Positions 18,501-26,985 of a DNA stretch of 31,427 bases are shown here, in pieces. The notes under the pieces are model-generated. The model made no database searches, was not told the DNA's origin, and saw nothing but the letters and a program-made list of their open reading frames with translations. Source of the DNA: a virus; IMG/VR virus record IMGVR_UViG_3300001681_000082, positions 1 through 31,427 of that record, one strand, 5' to 3'. Both the position numbers and the translations under genes were made by a program. The number at the start of each line of letters is the position of its first letter. Within the stretch, counting starts at the first letter, position 1.

Positions 18501-21500
18501 TAAGTTTAGCTCGAGTAGCATCTAGTTTAATTAATGGTTATACGTCAGTTAATACTATTAAGTTACTGCCTGAAAACCATAAAGCATTTGAGAATATTGT
18601 TAAGTTTATTAAAGAAGGTAAAGATAACGTAAAAACTACTATGGGTACTCAGACTATCCTAGATGATATTCTGGATGAACCATCTACTACAGTACAAGAG
18701 CGTGCAACAGGTAGTCCACATCTATTACCAAAATTTGTAAGAAACTTAATTGAAAAGTTACAAAATGTAGAATGGCGAGGTAAAAAGGGAGAGCTTGGTT
18801 TATTTAAGCTTCTTAATATCATAAATAGACGTTTACTCGCTAATATGAATGATGATATAAATCCACATGTTGAACATGTTGATGGTATTGAAGCTTCTAA
18901 TGCGATTAAAGAACAAGAGCTTGCTGCTGTAGATGAATATATTACACTAGAAGGTTCAGAGGACGGTGAGTACAAGTCTTTCTACTTCAGATTTAAAGCT
19001 CAAGTACAGCATAGATTGCGTATTGTCAGTAATACTATTAATGGTCAAGCCAGTAAAATACATAGAGCACTATTTTTACCTATTAAAGCAATTTCAACAA
19101 TATCTCTAGACACGGATAAAAAACAGAGTATTTCTAGAATAGTGTTTAAGATAGCTGTAGCGCAAGCATTTGGCTTTAGCGTAGACAAAAAACCTTTAAC
19201 TGAAATCTTAACTGCCTTTGATAAATACGTTGAAATCTCGAAGGATTTGGTAGAAGCAGTATCACGTGGTGATATAACGGAAAAAGAATTTAATGCTAAA
19301 TTAACAGCATTTATTAAAGATAATAAAGATAATGATGTAGCACCTAGTATGCACATACTAGAGGCTATTATTGCGTTGACAGAGTATGACCCTGACGGTG
19401 TCTTTGACACACGTATAGGCTTAGAAATTGATGGTATCACTAATGGTTATGCTATTTCACTTTTACAATTTTTATCATTAAGTGAAAAAGAGCTTAAAAG
19501 TTTTAAAGAAATTTATGGTGAAAATACACCAGAGTTTAAAGCTGCAATTGTTGATGAACTTGTTTCATCACTAAAACGTGTTGGTATCAATGTTGATAAG
19601 TCTGAAACATATGATATGTTTTTACAAGCCGGTGACCTTGACGTTTATCAAGTGCTATCTATGCGTATTGTAGAGTCTTTCAATGACCCTGAATACATAG
19701 AAAAGATTAACAAAGATAACAAGATAAAGTTAAAGCAAGAGCAATTAGACGCTTTAGAAGGTGTGCAAGGAACACTGTTTGACAAGGCAAAACAAAAACT
19801 AGAAAAATTAGCAAGAGATTTAGCTAAAGCCCCTGTAATGACTAGTGTGTATGGTGCAAGCATCTTTAAGATTATCAATAATATTGCTGCGGATATTACA
19901 GATAATATATACACAGACTTTGCTGATTTCCAGCGTAGATACAATGCTACTAAAGAAGGTTCAGCAGAACAATCCACTATTTTGAACGAGGTTGCAGACT
20001 ACTCAAACAACTTAGCAGCACTGTTAAACTTCAAACAAGTAGGTGTAGTTAAGAAAGCAGTTAAAGGTGAGAGGGCCAAGAAACAAAAAGCAACTAGCAT
20101 TATCAAAGCACTTAAAGCGGGTGAGCTTGAACAACATGTCTTACCACGTAAGACAATTGAAACACTAGAGTTTACAGTTGTACGTATTTATACACCTGCA
20201 ATGACCTCCACAATGGATAAACTAATCGGTGGCTTACGTGAAAGTTCTAGTGTCGTAGTTAAAGCTAATGAGTATGAGTTCATGTTATTTGGACGTAAAC
20301 TTAAACAAGCTAAAGAATACTATCTAAAAGTTAATGACTTGCCACCTGAAAGTAAAGTGCCACAAGATGTTATTGAAGTATTAGTTAAACGTTTAGCTAT
20401 GGAGTATTTACCTTCGTACTACGGTCCTAAGTCTAGTTCAACACCGATTCCATTAATAAAACGTGGTAAAAAAGATGATAACGCAGTTACTATTAAATTT
20501 AAAAGTAAGCGTGTTACTAAAGCGAAAAAGTTAGGTAAAAGCACTACTAGACAAGATAGTAAAACACCTAAGATAGGTAGTAGAGCTACACCAGGTTCAA
20601 GTAATACATTTGAAAGAATGGGTGTTGGTGCAGCATTAGGTCAGATTATAAATATTGATTCAGCTGTATTAGGAGAAGTTCTTGAGGTATTCCCAAATGC
20701 TTTACCTATCTTTGATGCGTACTTTGGTACGGTTAATGACATGGTTAGTGTGTCTAAAACATATGGTAGTAGTTTTGGACGTATCGGTAATACTCATAGC
20801 ATTTTAGATGGTACATTAAAGCGTCTACATAAATACGTACAAGATGACAGTCAAACTGTAACAGCTGATGATGCTATAGATATTGATGCACCATATCTTA
20901 AATTAACGCAAGAAGACATTGACAAAACTAACGAGGAATACGCAGAAAGTTCTTTTGAAGCTAACGAGTTACGTAAACAACTTGAAAAAGCACAAGGTAA
21001 TTCAAATGAAGAAGCTCGCATAGCAATACAATTATCTGAGTTAGGAATATCTCAAATAATTGGTGAGTTAAATACACGTATTGACACTGTTAAAGCGCAC
21101 AAGAATTTACTTAAAAATGCAGGTTATTCTTTAGAAGATGCTAACGTTGAGCAAATGCCTATTTCGTCTTTAAAGAATAAGACACAGAAGCCTAAAACTA
21201 AAACATCTAGTAATGACACTAACAAAAACTCAGATATTCCAAATATTCAGGGAGAGTTACCTGGCTTTGAAACAGCTGAAGGTAAACCTACTAAACTTAG
21301 TAAAACACTGAAGAAATTTGAATTACAAAAACTTGCAAAAGCAAGAGATATTGATACAAGTAATATGACAGTAGCTGACTTACGTACAGCTATTAAACGT
21401 TTTGATGCAGGCAAGAAAGTATTCCCTAAGTTAGTTGAGCCTAAAGCCCCTAGTTTAGAATCTATACAACCTGTTCTTAGAATGTTTATGGGCAAAATTC

Positions 21501-24500
21501 ACCCAGAATCTGAGATAGCTAGTGATTTTAGACGTATAGGTATTACATCTAAAACTGTACCCGGCTTTTATTCTAAAAACGCTAAGCTACAATCAGGTAT
21601 TGATGGAATACCTATGAGTGAAATGTTGGAGGATTTAGCACCTCTAGGTATTTCTCCAGTAGACGAGCAAGGTGGTAGTAATCCAGATTTGTATGTAGAT
21701 ATTGATTGGATAATGGAACAAATTGAAGAAGAATTCTTTAATAGAGTTTTTGCTGGAGATAATGAGTTTTTAAATCAACAATACAACCAAGAGTTTCAAA
21801 AATACCAACAAGAACTTGCACAACAGCAAGCAGAGTTAGAAGCAGAAGAAGATGCAGCAGCTAACGCACAAGGCGACTTTAAAGATAATGAGTTCTTAAA
21901 TAAATTAGATGATAGTACAGAGTATCAATATGATTCAATGTTTGAGGGTATTGAAAAAGACCCAGATACTTACAATATCATTAAGCAAAAACTTAAAGAG
22001 TTATACCCAGAAATTAAATTAAAAGAGGTACAAACAGTTATTGATGGTTTTGGGCGTGAAGTATTAGGTAAAGCTCTTGGTAGTATTATTGAAGTTAGTT
22101 CTAAAGGTAAGTTAGATACTGTACCGCACGAGTATGCTCATGTATACATCAATGTTCTTGAAACAACTGATTTCATGGATATGTTATTAAAACAGGTAGA
22201 AAAGGAAACTGGTTTAGATAGAACAGACGCTAAAGAATACTTAGCTCGTCATATGGGTGAGAATTTTACTAAACAGATTAAAAAGTCAAAATTAAGTATA
22301 AAACTTGGACATTTGATTAATAGAGCAAAACATAAAATAATATCAGCAATGATTGCGCTAAGCTACACATTAGCTATAAAAGTATATGGTGAAGAAGCTG
22401 GTACTAATAAAATTAAAGCAGTTGTAGGTGCTTACTATAAACGTCAAAAGAAAAAAGTAGTACCTTTAAAGACTAATATTAAAAAAGCAAGTATCAGGTT
22501 TTATACTGGAGCTCACAAAGATGCTATTAGATTTACACCTAAAACAGGTTATACCAAGGTTTCAATGGAGGAAACTCTAAAGAATGAGCCAATGGCTGTA
22601 GCCATCTTAGGACGTGTTTTGGACACATTTAAGACAGCTACTTTAACTGGTAGTATTGCTCTTGCTGAACAGGGTGATGTATTTAGACACGGTATTAGCA
22701 GTTTGCATGACATGGATATCAGAGTACATTCTTCAGAATTTAATAACATTGAAGAAAGTGTTTTAGATATTAGCCCAAATGCTGTACTAATTTATGACAT
22801 ACCTACTAAAACAGGCCGTACGATTAAATCATTCATTATTCCACCTGACGGTCGAAAGATTGTAGATATCAAACGTGATATTAGAAGAGTTGTTAGTTAT
22901 AAAATTATTGATGTTGATACAGGCAAAGTTGTTGGTGTATACAAAGCTGCTGTTGATAGTAGAAAACAAATTATCTCTGAAAAAACCAGAGGCGAGTCAG
23001 CAGTTATACTTGATTTAATGGAAAGTGATAAAACAGCAGATTCTATTAATTTCTTTAGTGCTGTTATGCAACGAAATATACCACTAGCTTTAGCTAAATC
23101 AATTTTTAAAGCTAAACAGGAAATTATTACAGGTGGTATGGCAAGGGATAAAGATATTATTGACTATACCTTGTTTGCACAAGACCCTATAACAGAAGTT
23201 ACAGACCCAGAACTTTTTGTTGAGAAAGGTGAAACAGAAGAAACAAGCACCCAACAAGAAGATACAACAGACACAACAGATAGTACCATCTTAAGGTCTA
23301 TTGCACATGAAGTTACAGGCAAAGTCAAACACATATATACAACACATAAATTACGTGAAAAATTACAAAGTGTTTTTGATATGCTAGGTGAAGTCACTGA
23401 TGATTTAATGTATATGTCAGAGGCGGATAAGGACACTCAAGTAGGGCACTTAGCGCGTGTTATGACTGATATTATAAGTAAAGCAGGTCATGACCTAGAC
23501 AGAGCATCTGTGACGGTTAATGAAGTAACATTTAGAATGGATGGTCATATTAGTCCAAGCACTAATAAAATAACTGTTAATGTTAATACTACATCACCAT
23601 TAACTTATGCTGGACAGAGTGCGCAAGAGGTTTACGTACATGAATTGATTCACGCAGTAACTAGAAGTGCTTTATTAGGTAATTCAAATTTTCAACATGA
23701 AATTAGAAAATTACGTAGAGAAGTTAAAGCCACTTTTGAATTAAAAGCGAGACCTTACGAAGTATTTTTAAATACTGACGAAAATGGTAACGTTATATAT
23801 TTGACTGATAAAGCATCAGAAATTGCAGACGCTAAAGAGCAATATAACTATGTGTTTAAAGATGGTAAAAACAGTGCTGAACCACATGCTGTATTAGATG
23901 AGTTTTTAGCTTACGCATTAACTAATAAGTTTTTAGTTAAAGAACTTAGTAAGATGCCGCCTAAACAGTCCCCATTATGGAGTGATAATCCTAAAGATAC
24001 TCCAGTTGAAAAAATAGTTAAACTGTTAGCCAATTTATTTAATAGACTGTCTACAATTCTAGATAGAAAAGATAGACCTAAAAATATTGAAGAGCAAATA
24101 TTTGCATTAACTTATGATGTTGTAGCGATAAGTGAGAAGCGTAAATCATATTTACAAGCTGCATTAACTAAGTTAAAAGTAGGCGAACACTTCTACCGTA
24201 GTAACAAAATTGTTAGTGACTTCTTTAAAACTATTGTTAAAGAAGGTATTGAAGTAGGTGGTAAAAAGTATATTGCAATGGTTGATAAGATTACTAAAGA
24301 TGGTAAAGTAAACTCATTTATTGCTAATTTACTTTACGATACTAAGCTTGCTGCAATGTATGTTGCATATGGTAGTTTTATAGATAAACACCCAAGACTA
24401 CAGTTTCATTTGGGAGATAAATACCGTAAGTTTTCCCCAAGTATTGTTAAAAACATGTTCTCATTAAAAAGTGATTTCTTCGGAAACAAAGATAATGTAT

Positions 24501-26827
24501 TTACACGTTTAACCTTTGAATCAAATGCTAAGATTGACCAGACTAGAAAGGCTTATAAAAATAGTATTATTTCAAATTTACTTGATAGTTTTAAAACTGA
24601 AGGTTTACTAACAAAAGAAAATAAAGAAGCTATTACACGAGGATTATTTAAAACCAGTTTTTCAGATTTAATAGCATTAAAAGCTTTTTCTTTAAAAGAT
24701 GCATTAGCTTTCTTTAGTGATGATAAAGCTTTAACTACTGAAATTACTAAGTATGCTGGTTTATTAGGTATGCCTAGTAATCGTCATTACACTGCACAAA
24801 CACATGCACTAGTTGACTTTATGTTAACGGGTAATAATGATAATATTAATCAGTTTAAAAATCCTGAATTAATTTATATTAAAGACCCTAGTAGAAACTC
24901 AAGTGATAAAGTTGACCAGACTGTTGTAGATAATCTAAAGATTTATGTCACACTACTTGCAATACAAGGTACAACGGATACCACTAAAAAAGCTGTTGCA
25001 GATATTGCAAAACAAGAATTTGCAGCAGATAAATTAGATAATGGTATTATCAATGTAGTTAATATGCATACAGCATTCAAACATCGTTCTTTAGTTGAAG
25101 GTTTTGATAATACAGCTGCTCAAATGACACAAGGTTATATTGCCACTGTGGTTGATTCTGATATATCATTTGAATTCGCACCAACAGATAAAGAAACTGT
25201 TAATAAATTACGTATTGATGGCTTTACACTTATTTCTAAAGTTAAGCCTATAGCAGGATTACAAACTACTGCTTATGGTATCTACATCAGAAAAAATGAC
25301 CCAGATTTACCAAGAGTTAAAGGTTCTTTATCAGTAACAGCAAATCATTCAGGTGGTATGTCGTTGATGGAAATTATTCGTAGGGACGTTAAGCCAGTAT
25401 TTGTTCAAGAAGTTTTCCAAAACTTTATGGCTGACCAAGAAAAATACATGAATAGTTCTAATAATGAAAACACAATGATGCCTATTATTGATGCTTGGGG
25501 TAATATAACGGATTACTCTATACATATGAAACATAGCATGGTTGAAAAACACTTAAATCAAAATCTTCAATTTGATGAAGTGTTAGCAACAATGTATTCA
25601 AATTTAGAAGATAAGTTAGCTTCTAAAGATATGAACATTAGAGTTATCACAGAACTTCATAAATATTCAAAAAAACATTACAAAGATAACCCTAAACGTT
25701 TTATCAACATATTAAGTAGTAAAAATAGAGATGAGTACTTTAATGTATTACCTGCATATACACGTTATGAAATAACTAGACGTGCAACATATGATAAAAA
25801 GACTAAGAGTAAACAGTTCTTTGTAGATATGACACTTTTAGACCAAGTTTTTGGTTACCAATTGCCATCAGTATCCACATTAAGTGTGTTTAAGAAGCAC
25901 CCAGTAGCTGAACGTAGAGCCAAGGTGTTTGAAAAAGGTGTTAGCGAAGTTGTTGCATTTGTTAAAGAAACTATTATTATTAGAATACCTATTGTTCCAG
26001 CTGTGAATATTATAAGTAACTATGTATCATCTTTCTTACATGGTGTACCTATCGGATATATAAATAAAACTTGGTCAGAAGGTGTCCGAGAATTACACAT
26101 GTATCAAAATGATGCAGAGTCATTACGTTTAATTGATTTAAAGATTTTAGGAAACCCTACACATAGTCAAGTAGCTCAATTAGAGCGTAAGCGTGCTAAA
26201 TTAGTATTCAGAATGAATAACAGTAAAGTAGCTAAGTTTATGGATATGGGGCTATTTAACTCAATTACAGAAGATATAAATCAGAATGAGTTTACGTATA
26301 GACGTAAACTGCAAGGTAAGATTAGTAGCTCTAAAATACTAAATAAATTTAAGGGTGCCCCATCAGAGGTTGTAAACCAACTATACATGGGTGAAAAAAC
26401 ATCAACATTTAAGTTTTTTATGCACCTTACTCAGATTAGTGATTTCGTAGCAAGATATACTTTATACAAATATGATACTGAAGTACTTAAAATTGATGAA
26501 GAAACTGCTTATACAAGCATGGTTGATATGTTTGTTAGTTATGACCGCCCATTAAACAAATATTTACAATATGGTAATGACCACGGTTTCTTATTCTTTA
26601 TTAAATACTGGATTCGTATACAACGTCCAGCAATTAAATTAGTTAAAGATAAACCAGTAAATGTAGCATTATTACTTTTAGGAAATCAGATGGTAAGTAT
26701 TGAAAGTATATTCAATACTAGTGTGTTAACTGGTAACTTGTTCCCTATGATAGGTGATATAGAAATGTTTGCTAATGAGTTAGTGATACCATCTGGATTA
26801 GAGATAATGTCAGGTGCTAGTCTTTAG
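12566..26827 (+). CDS. Giant virion RNA polymerase, N4 gp50-like (4753 aa)
   Basis: Start ATG 12566 has TAAGGAT 9 nt upstream; a TTG two codons earlier is less likely. The polymerase core (about 1640-2760) aligns with N4 mini-vRNAP: R2150 in a T/DxxGR-like site (VQHRLR), motif A EIDGITNG (D2289), motif B KAPVMTSVYG (K2421, Y2429) and motif C LPIFDAYFGTVND (D2717); motif spacings match N4. Other modules, N to C: an SNase-like region (about 70-260), a VNVPTIWKG repeat (about 306-355), a Gly-rich hydrophobic region (about 385-700), a charged helical region, a SAP-like segment (2915-2949), HEYAH (3188-3192), a nucleotidyltransferase-like site (GS 3362, HDMD 3381-3384), HELIH (3692-3696) and an N4-type C-terminal block (about 4655-4690). 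Known role in N4: packaged, injected, transcribes early genes. Its length, about 1250 aa over N4 gp50, is unusual. Confidence 0.9.
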   Translation: MSYLGNESFDDIVARKQAQLSSAANAKRTLFEDAVYSKQLAITPDRDYQGLQNKLNANDSTELSFKHNSLFNKNADADSIMGQNAKGEDVGIRALGLDTWEHSSYKGDKNKIRASQRKHYARLFNVPENEVTVDQIHAMGRRADNRFRNLLTEGQGEYDQSSGTFSNMPGKQFEGFEDQLWAPESFRDNAQYSGEVTYDPLSRKYKTDKRTKVNSFINPETGVDLYKAMNTPEFNTRWFENTVEQNAIRSAYEAKYGTAYDTFTAPTASRDHEVMGYTQHGRAAFGLNGEVVSEKAITLQMDGKWVNVPTIWKGEKYSDDEVAQMLINNEVSPTSEHSTEQEAIDAAKKRSDEITVTPLPQVFKEKKSKFTNRFTAEELEVMFAKDSYWEVFTKSLSAGVDSIQAAGYGLAALAADVTKDAKWIRAIVPPFAIWTLIHEYTSDVDFADAMLEEYQTNIQEAHENGAQLPAWDAENMDWTNPDMVFRQILAGVGEFIPSIAGGGIGGKVVSTGVKSFLKHKMKKWGADKAVKSKALLAGEITGAAIGSNAFYMGIGGGSVYGDLGSAGYRGRDAQLASIGGGIVIGALDSIVPRSIAKQLGLSKSAVQRFKGELRKKGFVNSAGKVLTETAKGGLGEGLTETFQQVVENSVINMVKYGELPAFTSDEAFSEYVGVFIKSVLGGGVIKGTVTTGTEAVSLYKGDKGAIREAAEQIATEAEDARNKESGEHSVEAEAELKILVKEFDALNLDIAGLPEEFDSMNNLNKVIHISNALQKADNQEIINNSSRSTQEIESIQESLNNVVNALQNSSDANSVAAVEAAFDAAIKNDPARKAYYLQQKEQQLATIKELNKLKKTKGKKKAISPALQKLIDDAVTVPVVVEKKSSDSTAKDSTDKDSTDKDATSEDDKVEQYSHEQRLVKLNEAFDAAVEANPKEEAHINKLRALEIANLEGQTILNQEIARINNTGNKGDTTGKGNSEFVGRLNKAVSSFKTGGVDSQLQTEQYGAALDAKGEKDKLNRKVEKTTDSNPSNREANETAIVGEKEKILKKEKEASKSAEETQEKADEKSTEVVSGHVEKIIKQINAISKKIEDSDINPKHKKRLEKKRNNLGLLIDNLASQQRTEKSVNEVTNIAIQDTLDSFDYQHVIVDIENLSITKSSDRDAIVKSALDAIEVLRDKDVEYDEKIRIIAGVLAARERLVQNLISIKKQLKRVTEEANVKDLETELNRTNDSIKKMEPFVKEISGMKFKQVNNTKNKYSDLLYSLKTESFKNIDRDALDDTDKPLYDLVAKMVAKQARRDKAVGNKNISQVNREILYGDEGYQGYEGYKQDAKDGTLSIKNLKNFVKGLQAKLVAFNKAVAKSKQLKKDVWVNKETLEIITERPLPEGQETATLTKDGYKDFDRENFWFINAKNSNKLINLLKLEVELGVATLDALTKYKDSTKNKVVTTEEIEEHNKLIAQINKLVNPPEDIGDLNNLGKGETVKEALQPFMDAVNKATKKLNYESKQVVKYIKKLKANGKEVFETVYLKELKAKIALIEANINLWEAKEVVGKVTSTQASKAIIKLNSDIVSITAEIDKAVKDAQSRKKDSRTTVAKQHFLNAQERLKGSFIKIVSKAKDSIFVTDIFGVKDDTRLSLAVYAQDKDNGNLTAEIIKGGLIDLGITDKKYIRYIVKTFEHFKATYTDSIVADVDGKQSKKYDEVGVFNYSEPLGMLYVKDGKNVKLPDTVLFAMMMGSLEWLSISQGESAFMDSQAIAQYLKGDRKAHVTPEEISIFGNMGITYGNGSRSLGPIVYNYLNMRSIGANSKLKFSELMKDPTSIMKDSSIEERLIVALGEMSLEILEQMPATVTKAGTTNFISITHTEFPSEHFGVKPLVSWRETVKGISPKDIVKIPAVLRKAEKAVDTAFLKLSEEKQTWENYISLWENYFNPTKGDRDFIKARKKELAVLRADAEKRADAGLSNIFINETEDNLSLARVASSLINGYTSVNTIKLLPENHKAFENIVKFIKEGKDNVKTTMGTQTILDDILDEPSTTVQERATGSPHLLPKFVRNLIEKLQNVEWRGKKGELGLFKLLNIINRRLLANMNDDINPHVEHVDGIEASNAIKEQELAAVDEYITLEGSEDGEYKSFYFRFKAQVQHRLRIVSNTINGQASKIHRALFLPIKAISTISLDTDKKQSISRIVFKIAVAQAFGFSVDKKPLTEILTAFDKYVEISKDLVEAVSRGDITEKEFNAKLTAFIKDNKDNDVAPSMHILEAIIALTEYDPDGVFDTRIGLEIDGITNGYAISLLQFLSLSEKELKSFKEIYGENTPEFKAAIVDELVSSLKRVGINVDKSETYDMFLQAGDLDVYQVLSMRIVESFNDPEYIEKINKDNKIKLKQEQLDALEGVQGTLFDKAKQKLEKLARDLAKAPVMTSVYGASIFKIINNIAADITDNIYTDFADFQRRYNATKEGSAEQSTILNEVADYSNNLAALLNFKQVGVVKKAVKGERAKKQKATSIIKALKAGELEQHVLPRKTIETLEFTVVRIYTPAMTSTMDKLIGGLRESSSVVVKANEYEFMLFGRKLKQAKEYYLKVNDLPPESKVPQDVIEVLVKRLAMEYLPSYYGPKSSSTPIPLIKRGKKDDNAVTIKFKSKRVTKAKKLGKSTTRQDSKTPKIGSRATPGSSNTFERMGVGAALGQIINIDSAVLGEVLEVFPNALPIFDAYFGTVNDMVSVSKTYGSSFGRIGNTHSILDGTLKRLHKYVQDDSQTVTADDAIDIDAPYLKLTQEDIDKTNEEYAESSFEANELRKQLEKAQGNSNEEARIAIQLSELGISQIIGELNTRIDTVKAHKNLLKNAGYSLEDANVEQMPISSLKNKTQKPKTKTSSNDTNKNSDIPNIQGELPGFETAEGKPTKLSKTLKKFELQKLAKARDIDTSNMTVADLRTAIKRFDAGKKVFPKLVEPKAPSLESIQPVLRMFMGKIHPESEIASDFRRIGITSKTVPGFYSKNAKLQSGIDGIPMSEMLEDLAPLGISPVDEQGGSNPDLYVDIDWIMEQIEEEFFNRVFAGDNEFLNQQYNQEFQKYQQELAQQQAELEAEEDAAANAQGDFKDNEFLNKLDDSTEYQYDSMFEGIEKDPDTYNIIKQKLKELYPEIKLKEVQTVIDGFGREVLGKALGSIIEVSSKGKLDTVPHEYAHVYINVLETTDFMDMLLKQVEKETGLDRTDAKEYLARHMGENFTKQIKKSKLSIKLGHLINRAKHKIISAMIALSYTLAIKVYGEEAGTNKIKAVVGAYYKRQKKKVVPLKTNIKKASIRFYTGAHKDAIRFTPKTGYTKVSMEETLKNEPMAVAILGRVLDTFKTATLTGSIALAEQGDVFRHGISSLHDMDIRVHSSEFNNIEESVLDISPNAVLIYDIPTKTGRTIKSFIIPPDGRKIVDIKRDIRRVVSYKIIDVDTGKVVGVYKAAVDSRKQIISEKTRGESAVILDLMESDKTADSINFFSAVMQRNIPLALAKSIFKAKQEIITGGMARDKDIIDYTLFAQDPITEVTDPELFVEKGETEETSTQQEDTTDTTDSTILRSIAHEVTGKVKHIYTTHKLREKLQSVFDMLGEVTDDLMYMSEADKDTQVGHLARVMTDIISKAGHDLDRASVTVNEVTFRMDGHISPSTNKITVNVNTTSPLTYAGQSAQEVYVHELIHAVTRSALLGNSNFQHEIRKLRREVKATFELKARPYEVFLNTDENGNVIYLTDKASEIADAKEQYNYVFKDGKNSAEPHAVLDEFLAYALTNKFLVKELSKMPPKQSPLWSDNPKDTPVEKIVKLLANLFNRLSTILDRKDRPKNIEEQIFALTYDVVAISEKRKSYLQAALTKLKVGEHFYRSNKIVSDFFKTIVKEGIEVGGKKYIAMVDKITKDGKVNSFIANLLYDTKLAAMYVAYGSFIDKHPRLQFHLGDKYRKFSPSIVKNMFSLKSDFFGNKDNVFTRLTFESNAKIDQTRKAYKNSIISNLLDSFKTEGLLTKENKEAITRGLFKTSFSDLIALKAFSLKDALAFFSDDKALTTEITKYAGLLGMPSNRHYTAQTHALVDFMLTGNNDNINQFKNPELIYIKDPSRNSSDKVDQTVVDNLKIYVTLLAIQGTTDTTKKAVADIAKQEFAADKLDNGIINVVNMHTAFKHRSLVEGFDNTAAQMTQGYIATVVDSDISFEFAPTDKETVNKLRIDGFTLISKVKPIAGLQTTAYGIYIRKNDPDLPRVKGSLSVTANHSGGMSLMEIIRRDVKPVFVQEVFQNFMADQEKYMNSSNNENTMMPIIDAWGNITDYSIHMKHSMVEKHLNQNLQFDEVLATMYSNLEDKLASKDMNIRVITELHKYSKKHYKDNPKRFINILSSKNRDEYFNVLPAYTRYEITRRATYDKKTKSKQFFVDMTLLDQVFGYQLPSVSTLSVFKKHPVAERRAKVFEKGVSEVVAFVKETIIIRIPIVPAVNIISNYVSSFLHGVPIGYINKTWSEGVRELHMYQNDAESLRLIDLKILGNPTHSQVAQLERKRAKLVFRMNNSKVAKFMDMGLFNSITEDINQNEFTYRRKLQGKISSSKILNKFKGAPSEVVNQLYMGEKTSTFKFFMHLTQISDFVARYTLYKYDTEVLKIDEETAYTSMVDMFVSYDRPLNKYLQYGNDHGFLFFIKYWIRIQRPAIKLVKDKPVNVALLLLGNQMVSIESIFNTSVLTGNLFPMIGDIEMFANELVIPSGLEIMSGASL
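15236..15265 (+). repeat. Two 15-bp tandem copies inside the vRNAP gene
   Basis: AAAGACTCAACAGAT occurs twice in tandem, followed by a partial third copy. It keeps frame and encodes the Asp/Ser/Thr/Lys-rich linker (KDSTDKDSTDKD, residues about 890-905) between the hydrophobic region and the long helical region. It looks like a flexible linker produced by slippage. Confidence 0.75.
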
Positions 26828-26985
26828 TCTACATCTTCACTAAGTATTCGCAGTACAATATATACTGCGAACATAATACCGATACCAAGTACGAAAGGTA
26901 CCGCTACTACGGATAATATCAATACAGCAATAATAATTGCTGAGATACCCATAGTAGATAGTATTATCTTAAGTTGATTAAACAT
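26824..26985 (-). CDS. Small membrane protein, two hydrophobic segments (53 aa)
   Basis: ATG at 26985 overlaps the stop of the upstream 80-aa gene by 8 nt, and the frame ends at 26824. The product starts MFNQLKIILSTM, has a first hydrophobic segment (ISAIIIAVLILSVVAVPFVL) running almost directly into a second (GIMFAVYIVLRIL), and ends with an acidic tail (SEDVD). No clear ribosome site, so translation may be coupled to the upstream gene. Its stop overlaps the vRNAP stop on the other strand (26824-26827). A holin-like or other membrane role is possible, but no family is recognised. Confidence 0.55.
   Translation of the reverse strand: MFNQLKIILSTMGISAIIIAVLILSVVAVPFVLGIGIMFAVYIVLRILSEDVD
26847..26871. 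terminator. 9-bp hairpin at the convergent gene junction (possible bidirectional terminator)
   Basis: Arms TTCGCAGTA (26847-26855) and TACTGCGAA (26863-26871) are perfectly complementary with a 7-nt loop. It lies 20 nt after the vRNAP stop and inside the end of the opposing 53-aa gene, exactly where two convergent transcripts meet. Neither side has a T-tract, so intrinsic termination may be weak; stopping antisense read-through or protecting the mRNA 3' end would also fit. Confidence 0.55.
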
